The position numbers and the translations under genes are program-made. Below, piece by piece: positions 23,691-35,830 of a stretch of 64,000 nt of DNA. The stretch is from Gymnorhina tibicen. Lineage: Eukaryota; Chordata; Aves; Passeriformes; Artamidae. The stretch covers positions 1 to 64,000 of the forward strand of contig VXAZ01001724.1 of the NCBI GenBank assembly GCA_013399875.1, read 5' to 3'. A model generated the notes under the pieces. It was not told the DNA's origin. It searched no databases and saw nothing but the letters and a program-made list of their open reading frames with translations. How positions within the stretch are numbered: position 1 is the first letter of the stretch; the number at the start of each line of letters is the position of its first letter.

Positions 23691-23872
23691 GAACACACCC
23701 GGGTGGATCCGGCCAGACCCGAAGCCCTCCCTGCTCAGCAGAAGCTGCCGGGGAAGGAGGGCAAACAAACACCTGCCGGCCGAGGGAGCCGTGCTCGGTG
23801 TGACACAGAGCAGGGCTTGGCTCCAAAGCTGTTATTGATGGCCGAGGACAAAACGCAGAGAAACCCGATCCA

Positions 23873-23951
23873 CTGAATGGTGTCCGTGCCCAGGGCAGGG
23901 GGGTGGAAAGAGATGAGATTTAAGGTCCCTTCCAACCCAATTCTCTGATTG
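23873..23951 (+). mobile_element. CR1 3'-end fragment, type A
   Basis: GTGCCCAGGGCAGGGGGGTG, then TTTAAGGTCCCTTCCAACCC and AATTCTCTGATTGTA. Confidence 0.85.
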
Positions 23952-24170
23952 TAAGAACTTCCTTCATGCATCGCAAGATGAAGGGTCAAGGCCTCTGTCA
24001 AAAGCACAGCGCAACTCCTGATCTCTCGCAGAACCTCCTCGTGTCTGGAAAACTGCTCCTGAGCACAGAGGACACAGAAATCACTGGGACACAGAAACAG
24101 AAAGCCCTGGGATTTCTATGGGATTCTTGTTTGGAGGGGGCACAATGTAAGGCATGCCTCTGCCTCTCAT

Positions 24171-24345
24171 GGAATCATAAAATCCTGGAATGGTTTGGGT
24201 TGGAAGGGACCTCAAAGCCCACCCAGTGCCACCCCTGCCATGGCAGGGACACCTCCCACTGTCCCAGGCTGCTCCAAGCCCCAGTGTCCAACCTGGCCTT
24301 GGGCACTTCCAGGGATGGGGAATCCACAACTTCTCTTGGAAAAAA
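24171..24345 (-). mobile_element. CR1 LINE, type A, short
   Basis: CATGGAATCATAAAATCCTG then GGAATGGTTTGGGTTGGAAG, ending just after GGGCACTTCCAGGGATGGGG. Confidence 0.93.
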
Positions 24346-24864
24346 TAAAGGTTCCTCCAAAAACGGTGTCATCCTGCCAGGCCCTAGGAAGCCATAAATC
24401 AGCAAGTTTCAGTGGGCCATTCGTAAACCCCAGGCCAGATTTTTCCTTGAGGTCACAGCAAAAATCCCCTCCCTATTTCAATATAACAAACAAACCAATC
24501 CCCACCACGCTGCCTAAAAGGAAGCCTCCACAAGACTTTTGTATTCTGACCAGAAACCACCGCGTTAAAAGCTCCGAACCCAAACCAGGGAACAGAGCCC
24601 GGAGCACCCGGGAGCTGCCAGGGAAACGTGGATGTGGCTGAGCCCCGCTGTGTCCCTGGGGCACGGGGAGAGCTCCGTGTGTCGCTGCGGGTCACACGCT
24701 GCTGCTGCTGCTCCCAGCCAAGCGGCGCTGCGAGCCCGGATCCCGGGATGATCCAGCGTGCTCCTGGAAGCTGCAGGAAGCAGCAGCAGGATGTGAGTCA
24801 GGCCCTGGAGCAGGGCGGGACGGCGGAGCCGGTGGGAGCAGGTACACCTTGGAATGGGCCAGGC

Positions 24865-25440
24865 TGCCACCTTCATCCTCCTCTCACTGCCACCTTCATC
24901 CTCCTCTCATTGCCACCTTCATCCTCCTCCCATTGCTGCCTTCATCCCCCTCTCACTGCCCCCTTCATCCCCCTCTCACTGCCACCTTCATCCTCCTCCC
25001 ATTGCCGCCTTCACCCTCCTCTCACTGCCGCCTTCACCCTCCTCCCATTGCCGCCTTCATCCCCCTCTCACTGCCACCTTCATCCTCCTCCCATTGCCGC
25101 CTTCATCCTCCTCNNNNNNNNNNNNNNNNNNNNNNNNNNNNNNNNNNNNNNNNNNNNNNNNNNNNNNNNNNNNNNNNNNNNNNNNNNNNNNNNNNNNNNN
25201 NNNNNNNNNNNNNNNNNNNNNNNNNNNNNNNNNNNNNNNNNNNNNNNNNNNNNNNNNNNNNNNNNNNNNNNNNNNNNNNNNNNNNNNNNNNNNNNNNNNN
25301 NNNNNNNNNNNNNNNNNNNNNNNNNNNNNNNNNNNNNNNNNNNNNNNNNNNNNNNNNNNNNNNNNNNNNNNNCCTCTCACTGCCACCCTCATCCCCCTCT
25401 CATTCCCACCCTTCATCCTCCTCTCATTCCCACCTTCCCT
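24865..25440. repeat. 23-bp minisatellite interrupted by a gap
   Basis: Unit TGCCACCTTCATCCTCCTCT plus CAY, with about eleven copies before the gap and three degenerate copies after it. Variants include CCCCCTCTCAC and CCTCCCATTGCC. One strand is almost pure pyrimidine. Confidence 0.93.
25114..25372. other. Assembly gap (259 N) inside a minisatellite
   Basis: Run of N with the same 23-bp tandem repeat on both sides, so the missing sequence is most simply more repeat copies. Confidence 0.98.
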
Positions 25441-27844
25441 CCCTGCCAGGCTGCTTGCCCCCCCTCGCCTTTCTGCCTCCCAAATCACACCTGTCCGCTC
25501 GAAACTACGATTTCCTGCACCAAAACTCGTCCTACAAGTGATTTTTCCCTGGCCAGGATGGGGGCAGGCGGCGCAGGCAGCCCTGAGTGCTGAGCAGTGA
25601 ATTAATGAGCCACGATTTATGTCAGCGCAAATCCCCCCCATCCTCGGCACGGCCAGATGAGTTGCGAAATCGCCGCTGCTGCCGCTGCCAGGCTTTTCTC
25701 TCTCAAGTTGCACAAATTTCTGTCAGTCACACGCAACAAAGCCCGAAAGTGGCCCCGCAATTCCTGCCCCGGCCTGGAATGGGAGAGGCAGCGGCTAACA
25801 GCGGGCACGGGCTGGGTGAAAGCTGGGATCAGCTCGGGGGTGTCAAACTTGAGGCAGAGGAGGCTCCTTAATTGCTCTGCAAGTCTTTTCTGAGGCTGGG
25901 ATTTGTCCCCCTCCCCCTTTCCCCGCTCTTTCCCTGGTGTGATTTGCTAATCTTCCCAAAGGGAAACGGTTCTTCTGGAGTGGCTTTGCCTTCCTTCGGA
26001 GTGGGAGGCAGGACTGGTCTTGACAGGGCTTGTTCATTCACCGAGGTGCCTTGCCTAATCGAGGAAATGACCTGTGAGCACAGAAATACTCCGTGTACTT
26101 TTGTGCTCGGCAAAAAGATGCCAAAAGCTGCCCAAAAATTCCGGTTCGGCCTTTCCTCCTTCCCCCGCCTTCTGCCATCACCTCACGCCTGTCTCTGCCT
26201 CTCTTTCCCCTCGTTTTCCTGGCCCAGCAGCTCCAGGTGGAGGAGAGGGAAGCACAAAGGATCGGGAAGTGGTCGGGAATGACTCTGACCTCCTCTCCCT
26301 CGGGAGCGAGGCATCCAAAATGACTCAATCCGCCCTCCCTCCCTCGCTCGGGACCCAGCAAATCCCCGGGCTCACGCAGCACCGTGAAAAAGGTGTGGCA
26401 CGGCCCGAAGCTGCAGGAATTAGTCATTAGCATAAATAAGGGGGACTTTCCGAAGGCCGAGTCCATCCCTGGCGGGGCAGCGGCCGCACAGGGCTGGCAT
26501 TCTCAGACCTCTCGGCGCTGGAACACGAGCAGCTGGAAAATTACCGAGCGAACTGTAAAATTCCACCGGCGGCTCCTTTTGCCCCTGCAGGGTGGTTCCC
26601 CTCCAGGTGCCAGCCCGGGGCACCAGGGGCGCACCACGGAGCCACCCCCGGCACCACGGGGGATTTTTTTTTTTTTTTGCCCGGGTGGCTGCGAGCTCCC
26701 CGGGGAAAGTTTTCCAAGGGCTTCTCCTTTCCCCCGGGGATTTATAGGAAAGGAGCATTCCCTGCTCTCTCCGTGGCCTTGAGAAGCCCCTTTTAGGCTG
26801 CTGACAGGTGACAGGAGCCATTCTGGCTGGGAACGCCGCGTGGCTGGGAGGTTTGAAGGTGGGGGCGTGCGGTGGAAGAGGTTCCCAAATCCCCGGCTAT
26901 TCCCTGGGAGAGGGATCTTTGGCAGGGAGCTCCTGCCTCAGTGTTTGCTTTCATTTTATTTCACTATTCCTGTGGTTTTGGGGAGCGTTGCGAGGGCTGG
27001 AGGAGTTTCAGAGCTTCTAAAAAAACGGGAGAGTGAGGGAGTTTCTCCACGCCAAGGCATCACCCTCCGGAGATTAAAGAAGACAAATACCAGCCTCAAG
27101 CAGAAACCTTTCAAACAAGGTGGCTGAGGCTGTTCTAGCTGTGGAAGACTTTTTTGCCAGCTTTTCTTTAGAGAGAGCTGCCAGGGAAGGAGGAAAACCA
27201 AAGGAGTTCATCCCAAAGGGTGTTTTTAAAAAATTTCCTTCAGTCTCTTCACATCCGCGTCAATAAAGTTGGTGCTGCAGCGATGGGAAGGTCTCCGGGG
27301 ATGATACTGAAGGCAGCAGGAGAAAGCGACTGTGGGTATTTTGGGGATAAAGGAGGGGAATATGTTTCCCTCGAGTTTAACGCTGCCCGAAAGAGCTTTA
27401 TATGCACAATGCCCCCTAAAGAAAGGAGCAGCATTTTATGGGGTCCCCTGAAAACCCCTCTCAGTGCCGGCAGCAGGAAGTGCAGCCAGCTCCGAACTGT
27501 GAAAACTCGGATTTCACAATCCCAACGCGTGTGCTGCCCTAGCAGGTCGGTACATAAACCGCTCCGGTGAAACACAAACCATCTCTCTCCTCCTCCCGGG
27601 CTGGCCTCACGGCTGCTGCGAGAGAACGTGATGGGCCTTTCTGGGCAAATTGCAAAGGTGCCGGTGACAGCCCGGCTCGGAAAGCCGAGTTTTGCGAATT
27701 AAGGATGCATTGTTCTTTGTCTCGCAGGTGTGAGTCAGCCCGGAGAGCCGCAGGTATTTGTTCAAGAGGGAGACTCCGTTCCACCCCCGTCCTCCTCTTC
27801 CCTCCCTCCCTCCCCGCACCGGCGAGGAACGAAAAAAAAAAATA

Positions 27845-28590
27845 GAATTCAGCCTTGACCTTCCCCCGCCGTAGCTGCCCGGGAGGAGCCGCCAGACTCG
27901 GTGCCGCTGCCGTGTCCTGCCCTATCTCGGAGCTCGTCCCGCGGCCAGCGGGGATTCAGGGACGCAGCGCACGGATGGCGGCACGGAGCTGCCGGCACCC
28001 TCGGCCGCGTTGTGCCCAGCCTGGGAGGTGACACCCGCGCCCCTGCCCGGCGCTGTGGGGTCCTCTCGCTGCTGGGAGGGGACGGGGACAAGGGGATGGC
28101 GTCTCCCCCTTATTGTCCCCGTAAATCCACGGGGAGAAACCCAATCTCTCCGATCCGGACGGGAATCACCCGTGGGAGCTTCCCCGGTGCCAAACCCTGC
28201 CAGGTGGCAGCGCTCCTGTCCCCTGTCCCCCCCCCCGCCCAGCCTTCAGCCGCTCCAGGTCCCACTCGCTGCTCTCCTCTGTGCCTTTCCCCGCGGGAAA
28301 GTTCCTCCCGGCTCATGGACCCCTGGATCCGCACGCTACCCCCCGAGGAATTCCCGCAATCCCCGCCATAGCCGGAGCAGGGGGAAGGCGAGGCTCGGGT
28401 TCACGCAGCACCCGGGGCGCGGAGCTGAGCCCGGGCTGAGTCAGAGCACGTGAGAATTACCCGGTGTCACCCGGCAGGGAAAGTTCACCCGCAACAACAG
28501 CTCGGGGGAGATTTCTCTCCCATCCCGAGCTCTCCCCCGAAGTGCCGGGCTCGGGGTGGGGTGCAGGGCTCGGGTAAATGAGCCCAGGCT
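27845..28590. other. CpG-island-like block in intron 6
   Basis: GC-rich stretch in which CpG is frequent (for example CCCGCGGCCAGCGGGG and GGCCGCGTTGTGCCC near 27940-28010), unlike the surrounding CR1 DNA. It is not a recognised repeat. An AP-1 site TGAGTCA (28437-28443) and an E-box CACGTG (28447-28452) lie 10 bases apart at its right side, and another TGAGTCAG lies at 27731-27738. No exon with a plausible donor was identified. Confidence 0.6.
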
Positions 28591-29073
28591 GGCCCGGGCA
28601 GGGGAATCGTGCCCTGGAAGCACAGACGCTGGGCTGGGTAACGTGTACAAAGTGCAATAACGCTGTCTCCCGCTGCCCCAGCTCCCGGCGGAGGATCCAG
28701 CCCACCTGAGAGCTCCGCACCGGAGCTGTCGACCTCTGAGCTGCCTGTCTAGACTGCAGACTTTTGCTGCCAGACACTTGTGGGGTTCGAGGTGTTTCAC
28801 CCTAAGGGAGACATCCCAGCCGAGCCAGGAGGGTGAATCACAGCCCGGGAACAGCTGTTTTTCTCCTCGATGGCAGAGATACCCGATGAGTGTGTCAGAC
28901 ACAGACACACCGTGTACAGATGGCTGGGGCTCAGTGAAACGAATCCCAGCCTGGTTGCACCTCAGGAGTTTCTCTTTCATGGGGTGAAGCAAGACTAAAG
29001 GAAATGGAGAGATATTCCCTGAGCCAGCACCTGGAAGTCACACTGAGTCACTGTTTGCAGACATATGATTAAA

Positions 29074-29545
29074 TCATGGAATCGTGGAATATCCCGAGTT
29101 GGAAGGACCCACAGGGATCATCAATCCAAACCTTGGCCCTGCCCAGACCCCCAGCAACCCCAGCCTGGGCATCCCTGGCAGCGGTGCCCAAAGGCTCCTG
29201 GAGCTCTGGCAGCCTCGGGGCCGTGCCCATTCCCTGGGGAGCCTGGGCAGTGCCCAGCACCCTCTGGGGGAAGAACCTTTCCCTGATCTGCAGCCTGAGC
29301 CTGCCCTGGCCCAGCTCCAGCCACTCCCTGGGTCCTGTCAGGTCACAGGGAGCAGAGATTGGAGCTGTCCCTCTGAGGAGCTGCAGCCCCTGAGGAGTCT
29401 CCTTCAGTCTCCTCTGCTCCAGCTGGACAATCCGAGGTCCCTCAAGCTCTCCCTGGATGGCCCCTCCAGACCCTTCCCCATCTTTGTGTCTCTCCTTTGG
29501 ACACTCTGGAAGAGCTTTAAATCCTTCTCACATTGTGGTGCCAAA
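29074..29545 (-). mobile_element. CR1 LINE, type B
   Basis: AAATCATGGAATCGTGGAAT, CCCGAGTTGGAAGGACCCAC, the AAAGGCTCCTGGAGCTCTGG block and GGACACTCTGGAAGAGCTTT at the right end. Confidence 0.94.
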
Positions 29546-29642
29546 GCTGCACCTTTCTCTTGGGCAAAGCCTCCATGGCCCTGGGCTGGACCCGACCCTG
29601 CAGCTCCTGGAGGGGGTTCTGATCCCTGGGAGCCCAGCTCCA

Positions 29643-29790
29643 GACCTTAAAACTCATCTCATCCACCCCTGCCATGGGCAGGGACACCTCCCACTATCCC
29701 AGGTGGCTCCAAGCCCCGTCCAAGCTGGCCTTGGACACTTCCAGGGATGGAGCAGCCACAGCTGCTCTGGGCAGTCACGAGTTCCTGCCA
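29643..29790 (-). mobile_element. CR1 LINE, type A, no terminal tail
   Basis: GACCTTAAAACTCATCTCAT, CCTGCCATGGGCAGGGACAC and GGAGCAGCCACAGCTGCTCT, about 100 bases beyond the previous type B copy. Confidence 0.88.
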
Positions 29791-29984
29791 CAATAAAACA
29801 TTTCCAGCTCTGTGTCTTCACTTCAAGACAAATATGAGGCTGAAAGCTCCTTGGATGTGTTATCCCCACTGGAAAATCAATGTCTCAAAGAAAAGGAGAA
29901 TCGAATGAAGGAGTTCCTGCAGTTCAGTGGGTGACAAATGGGTGAACACAACGTGGCCTCAGGGATCTCACAGGTTGCTCCTGA

Positions 29985-30185
29985 TGATGTGAACTAATTA
30001 CTCCAATAAAGGAGTCAAGTCCTTTAGCCTAAAGATAAACAAAAAGTCCTCATCAATCTCTTCTTTTCCACTTTGACTGCTCCCTCCTCTTTTCCAGCAT
30101 GAAAGCAGCGGAAGAAAAACTTGCTCTCTGGAGCTTACAGTCATTTTATCCCCCACCAAACACTGACCTTGATGTGAACTAATTA
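29985..30185. promoter_or_regulatory. AT-rich unique block bounded by a repeated 16-mer
   Basis: TGATGTGAACTAATTA occurs at 29985-30000 and again at 30170-30185. TAATTA is a homeodomain core. The sequence between is unique, with the GATA-type motif AGATAA near 30042. Confidence 0.35.
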
Positions 30186-31207
30186 GGATGGCAATAGATT
30201 ATTAATACGAGTGGGTAAGGTGAGGTTTTGTCAGTATAAAAGAGGCCTTTGAAGATAACAGCCATTTCCACTTTCATGATGCCATCCCAAGTGCTCAGAA
30301 GAAAGCCTATAAACTAATAAAGGAGAATTCATCCAGGGGCACCGAGTCACCCCCCAAACCCTTATTCAGGCTGGCAAACGAAATCTGCTTGGATTCTTTT
30401 AAATCCCATCACAGATCAGGATTAAAAACAACTTCTGGTAATGAGCAGATCTCTGATGATCTAAAGACACCCTGGCTCGTTTCACTGAGGAAGTAAGTGA
30501 CATATCAAATGCAACCTTCAGGCTCGAACAGCTGAGGTCACCTTGACAGAAATGCTGCTGAGCCCCGTGCAATGAAACCTCTCTCCAGAGGGCAGCTTTG
30601 ATTTGCAAGGGGAGGTAAGGTCTTCTCCACGTGAACATCTATTTGGAACGACAGTCTGACTTAGAACCGTGCACAGATTGTGTTTCAAAAGGTACCTGAG
30701 GACCTGTTGCTCGTTCTGGTCCTAAGCTAAACCAGGCTTGTTGAAAGCTCTCCGAAGGGATCTGCTCCCCGAAACTGCCCGGCTGCTTTTGAGGAGCTCT
30801 GCAGAACCCAGATGGAAAATGAGTCAAGCCCAGAAGTATGTGCTGAAAGCCCCGAGTCAGTGGCTTGTCAGGGGCGCTCGGGCCAGAAATCCATTTAAAA
30901 TACCACTGAAGAAATGCTTTGCTTCCTCTCCGAAATCCCTCGGCACTTGGAGCGCAGCTGAGGAATGCAGCAGCCTGATCCACCCGACCCGCGGCCACGG
31001 GAGGTGTCAGCAGGACCTGTCCCCTGGGCCACCCCGGAGCAGAGAGGGGCACAGCCAAGGGGAGAAGGACTGCAGGAAGGTGGAGACTCCTCTCCGTGCT
31101 CAACCCTTTGCCACAGGCGTGGGAGAAGGGCTCAAGACGCGCACTGGGGCCAGCTCAGCTTGAACATCTGCTCTGCTGGACACATGGAAATGTTCTCCTG
31201 CTGCATT

Positions 31208-31482
31208 TCATGGAATCATGGAATATCCTGAGTGGGAATAAACCCACAGGGATCACCCAGTCCCACCCCTGCCCTGCACAGACCCCTCAACAACCCCATC
31301 ACCCTGGGCATCCCTGGCAGCGGTGCCCAAAGGCTCCTGGAGCTCTGGCAGCCTCGGGGCCGTGCCCATTCCCTGGGGAGCCTGGGCAGTGCCCAGCACC
31401 CTCTGGGGGAAGAACCTTTCCCTGCTCTGCAGCCTGAGCCTGCCCTGGCCCGGCTCCAGCCGCTCCCTGGCTGCTGTCCCTG
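31208..31482 (-). mobile_element. CR1 LINE, type B
   Basis: TCATGGAATCATGGAATATC at the left, CACAGGGATCACCCAGTCCC, and GCTCCAGCCGCTCCCTGGCT at the right. Confidence 0.94.
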
Positions 31483-31894
31483 CTCAGACCAAGCTGGTTC
31501 TAAATCTGAAGGGGAAGGGAGCAGGACCTTTGAGGGTCCAAGTGCTTCTCTCTGGTGTTTCTGAAGGTGACAACGAGAAGTAAATCAAATCAACCCACAC
31601 AGAAGCCCTTCAGTGTCCTTCCAAAGCAAGGCGCCAGAAGTGACAGCCCTGAAGAAGCAGGCAGAGGGCTGGGAATGCTCAGGGATCAGCCAGCAATGCC
31701 CTGGACACAGATTCTGCATCAGGGTGCTCAGGGAAGGGGCTCCCCCAAAAAGGGGAGATTCACCTGTGCTACCTGTCAGTGATGCTGGGAGGAGCCCTGG
31801 GGGCAGCCTGCTGGTGTGCCAGGTCCTGGTCACATCCCTGCCCCTTCTCCTGGAGCTTTTCCTGTGGGGTATTTGGGACAACCAGACAGAGCCC

Positions 31895-32428
31895 CAGGAT
31901 CCCTGAGGCTGGAAAAGCCCTCCCAGCCCAGCCAGGCCAAGCTGTGCCCCATGCCCACCTTGTCCCCAGCCCAGAGCACTGAGTGCCACAGTGTCCAGGC
32001 ACTCCTTGGACACCTCCAGGGATGGGCACTCCAAACCTCCCTGGGCAGCTCTTGCCAAGCCCTGACCTCCCTTTCCATGGAGAAATTGCTCCTGGTGTCC
32101 AACCCGAGCCTCCCCTGGCCCAGCCTGAGGCCGTTCCCTCTCCTCCTGTCCCTGTTCCCTGGGAGCAGAGCCCGACCCCCCCGGCTGCCCCCTCCTGTCA
32201 GGGACTTGTGCAGAGCCACAAGGGCCCCCCTGAGCCTCCTTTTCTCCAGGCTGAGCCCCTTTCCCAGCTCCCTCAGCCGCTCCTGGGGCTCCAGCCCCTT
32301 CCCAGCTCCGTTCCCTGCCCTGGACACGCTCCAGCCCCTCCAGGGCTCTCCTGCAGGGCCCAGAACTGGGCACAGCCCTCGAGGGGCCTCTCAGTGCCCG
32401 GCACAGAGGGACAATCCCTGCCCTGCTT
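31895..32428 (-). mobile_element. CR1 LINE, type C, with coding 3' end
   Basis: Left end CAGGATCCCTGAGGCTGGAA; right end passes CACGCTCCAGCCCCTCCAGG. The minus frame still reads ERLRELGKGLSLEKRRLRGA, the C-terminus of the CR1 pol protein (LRELGLFSLEKRRLRG type). Frame breaks and loss of everything upstream make it dead. Confidence 0.95.
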
Positions 32429-34146
32429 GGAAAGGACTGACCGGAAAACTTCTCCTGCTTCCCTAAATTTTGTGTCCGTCCACCCGTCTCCTGACTCCTG
32501 GTTTGTGTGCAGGGAGGTGTGAGCAGCAAGGGTGGAGTGAGGAATAACAACGTGGAAGGAAAGTTCTAATCCTGCAGAGAAAAGAAGTGTCAACACATGT
32601 CAAATGTTGCAAAATGTCCCGGTGTGGAAGAAATAAAGTAATTCCCAGCATTAACCAACAAAGTGCTGTTGTTTAGCCGGGCTGAGGAAGATTTCTTTAA
32701 CGGAATGGGAAACACTGGGTGTTCTATACAAACAGGAGTTCCACTTTCTGTGTTAAACAACTTAAAAATTGACCTTTAGGTACCAAAACCTGACCTTTAG
32801 CTACCAAAAACTTCTGGATTTGAGAAGTCCACCTTGCTAAAATCTCTTTTCAAACACCACCCCATGCCCAGCCCGTCTGGCCCGAAATATCCTGTAAAAT
32901 TCTTGTTCTCTCTGAGCAATTCTGAACCTCTGAAACACCAAAAAGTTTTTAGAAACTCAGCTGAACCGCCCCCAGTGTGCTGAGCCGGGCAGTTTTGGGC
33001 AGCTGTGGCAAGGAGAGACCCAAGTCATCAAGATGAGTAAAAGAAACTTTTTCCCGTTTAAGAAACGATCCCAAAGCTAAACACAATCTTGATATGTAAG
33101 CCAATGTTATTTAAATAAGGGCAAGACCAAATATTTTTATGTTTAATGTAAAAACCCAACGCGATGGCAGAAAACCAAGGTTGCTGTTGATTGTGTTGGT
33201 GACTCGCTCGGGGGGAGGGGAGAAACTTCAAAAACTGAATTATTATTCCTGAATTTAAATATTTTTTACATCTGCATTTCCACTATTAAAAAAACCCAGC
33301 AACATTTGGAAACAATTAGCTTGAATTCATCCAGAATTATACATTTGCTGGTGGCGTTTTGCAGTTGTTGATGTTTTGAGGCCGCCAGAGAAACAAAACA
33401 ACACCAAAAAAAAAAACAAACCTCCCCTTCATTTATTTGTGCAGCTCTTCAGGCTGTTCAGATTAACACGCTGCATTACTCATTTTTTCCCCCACCGTGA
33501 TCCCAAACTGATTCCTGAGCTGCCAGGGAATTAAATAGGAAAGGGTTTAACCCCCATCCTCCGGCAGCTCTTCCCCATCCTCACCCCCTCGCTGAGCCGG
33601 GCTGAACTTCCAGATAAGCCGAGCATGAGACACAAGGAGGCAAAGCCAGACAATTACCCAGGCAAATGCTGGAAGGATTGGGGCCCTGAGGCAGAAATGC
33701 TGTTTGGGAAGGCTGGAAGAGCCTTTTCTGCTCCACACGAGCCCAGCAGTGCTGGAGAGTGGCCACCAGTGGACTGGGAGCGAGGTTTGGAGATAACATC
33801 GAGCCGCTGTCTGCATTTCTCACCGCGGGGCCTTTTCGCGGCTGCTGGAACAAAGGCGTGCAGGTACGGGCAGCGGGAGCTCTGCCATGGCCTCTGCGTG
33901 CGCTCCTCGCACGGCTCAGCCTTCATCGCCCTGCCGGAGACCGCCCCAGCAAGGTGCAGGGCCACAGCCTCAGCCGGGACAGCGAGCAGAGCAAAAAGTG
34001 GTGTTTTGGTCTAATTCTGACCCTTTTCTGTCTCGCTGGGGACGAGCAGGGTAGAGGCGCCTCACTCTGCTTTTTCCCTCCTTACTTGCCTGCTCAGGAA
34101 GATGTTTTGGGGCAACGAATGGAGGCTGCGGCAGGAAGGACGCAGT

Positions 34147-34562
34147 CAGAGAATCCCGGGATCACTGAGGTTGGGAAAGGTCTCCAAAATCATCGAGGCC
34201 AAGCTGTGCTCGATGCCCACCTTGTCCCCAGCCCAGAGCACTGAGTGCCATGTCCAGGAGACACCTCCAGGGATGGGGACTCCCAGCCTCCCTGGGCAGC
34301 TCTTGCCAAGGCCTGACCTCCCTTTCCATGGAGAAATTGCTCCTGGTGTCCAACCCGAGCCTCCCCTGGCCCAGCCTGAGGCCGTTCCCTCTCCTCCTGT
34401 CCCTGTTCCCTGGGAGCAGAGCCCGACCCCCCCGGCTGCCCCCTCCTGTCAGGGACTTGTGCAGAGCCACAAGGGCCCCCCTGAGCCTCCTTTTCTCCAG
34501 CCTGAGCCCCTTTCCCAGCTCCCTCAGCCGCTCCTGGGGCTCCAGCCCCTTCCCAGCTTCCC
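34147..34562 (-). mobile_element. CR1 LINE, type C, with coding 3' end
   Basis: TCAGAGAATCCCGGGATCAC, GAGGCCAAGCTGTGCTCGAT, then a close copy of the block at 31.9-32.3 kb with the LEKRRLRGA remnant on the minus strand. It is truncated at CTTCCCAGCTTCC. Confidence 0.95.
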
Positions 34563-34789
34563 TACATGAACAGATCAAAAGGACAAACCTGCCCAGGACA
34601 GGTCTGCAGCCCCTGCCTCCCTCTGCCATGAACTCAGCAGCAGAAAGGGCAGGAAAAGGTTCTTTACCATTCCAGCCTCCACAGGATGCACCTCCAAGAC
34701 ATCTGTGCCACAGAACTGGAGGAGGAAGAGCGGCTGAAGGGAGACCACGAGGGCAGAGATGAAGAACCAAGGCAAATATCTGATATTTA

Positions 34790-34895
34790 ATCTAAACCTA
34801 CTCTCAGGCTGAAGCCGTTCCCCCTTGTCCCGTGACTCCATTCCTTGTAAATAATCTCTCTCCGTCTTTCCTGTAGGCTCCCTTCAGCTCTGTAA
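34790..34895 (-). mobile_element. Old CR1 fragment
   Basis: CTCAGGCTGAAGCCGTTCCC, CTTGTCCCGTGACTCCATTC and CCTGTAGGCTCCCTTCAGCT resemble an older CR1 consensus and differ from the young copies around it. Confidence 0.6.
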
Positions 34896-35640
34896 ATCTA
34901 TTTTCCCACACAGAACAGAGGGATGTGCTCCATCCCAGCGTGCCTTGTGAGGAGACAGCGCTCCCTTAGTCCTCCCTTCATTTTTTTTTTCCTCCTTCCA
35001 ACATGAAAAGTAAGTGGGATGACAGCCTTTGGAGGAGATGTGTGCAACAAGGCCCTCATTGTCTCAGACAGGTGTGAGATTGGGATTGACTCGGTGCCAA
35101 GAACCCGGGTATCAGCGCCAGCTCTGCGAGCTGCAAACACACCGCAACCATCCCGTAATCCCACTGCAGCCAGCCAGAGACTCAACAATTTAAGGCTTAA
35201 GACACACACACACAACATAAATCAGATGAGGATGTACCAGCCAAGCGTCAGCTCCTTGGGCAGATGCCTGCAGACCGTCTGTGCTCATCAGACCTGGCCT
35301 CTCTGGCTTATTGGAAACATTTCTGATTTTTTTTTTTTTTTCTATAAAGATGAGAGGCTGGGTGGAGCAGCCAGCTCAGACACATTTCCATTTGCCCTAT
35401 CTTGCCCCAACAGCCCTCCTCTGCTTGCTTTTTGGAGGCAGCTCGGCTCGTAAAGTCTCTTTATTCCAAGTGCAGGAGGGAAGGAATTACATCTTGGGGA
35501 AATGTTTAATGTACAAATACAGAAATCACATGGACGTGCCCTCAGTAGGCACCGCCCTCCTGAAACAAAACCGTGCCCTGCCATGGGAGTTTGGGAGCCT
35601 CTGAACATGATCAAACAAGCACAGGGATTAGCACAGCTGT

Positions 35641-35830
35641 TTGTCTTTCTTTCCTTCTTTTCTTGCTTTCCTACTTTCTTTCTTTCTTTCTTTCTTTCTT
35701 TTTCTTTCTTTCTTTCTTTCTTTCTTTTCTTTCTTTCTTTCTTTCTTTCCTTTCTTCTTCTTTCTTTCCTCCTCTCTTTTTCTCTTTCTCTCTCTCTCTT
35801 CCTTCCTCCCTTCCCTCACTCTGTATGAAT
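35641..35830. repeat. Long (TTTC)n pyrimidine microsatellite
   Basis: About 190 bases almost wholly of C and T, mainly TTTC with CCTT and TCTC variants. On the RUNX1 transcript strand it is a purine (GAAA)n run. Such tracts are unstable and may form triplex DNA. Confidence 0.95.

Noticed and set aside
22751..23803. A 350-codon frame with FPGCFPGCF repeats
   Set aside because: Comes from the 12-bp tandem repeat followed by an antisense CR1; no homology recognised.
24628..25600. Histidine/proline/serine-rich proteins of 230-321 residues
   Set aside because: Translations of the 23-bp minisatellite and of N bases in the gap.
31585..32550. A 321-codon minus-strand open frame
   Set aside because: It covers the CR1 copy at 31895-32428, but in a frame different from the recognisable CR1 pol remnant; nonsense reading.
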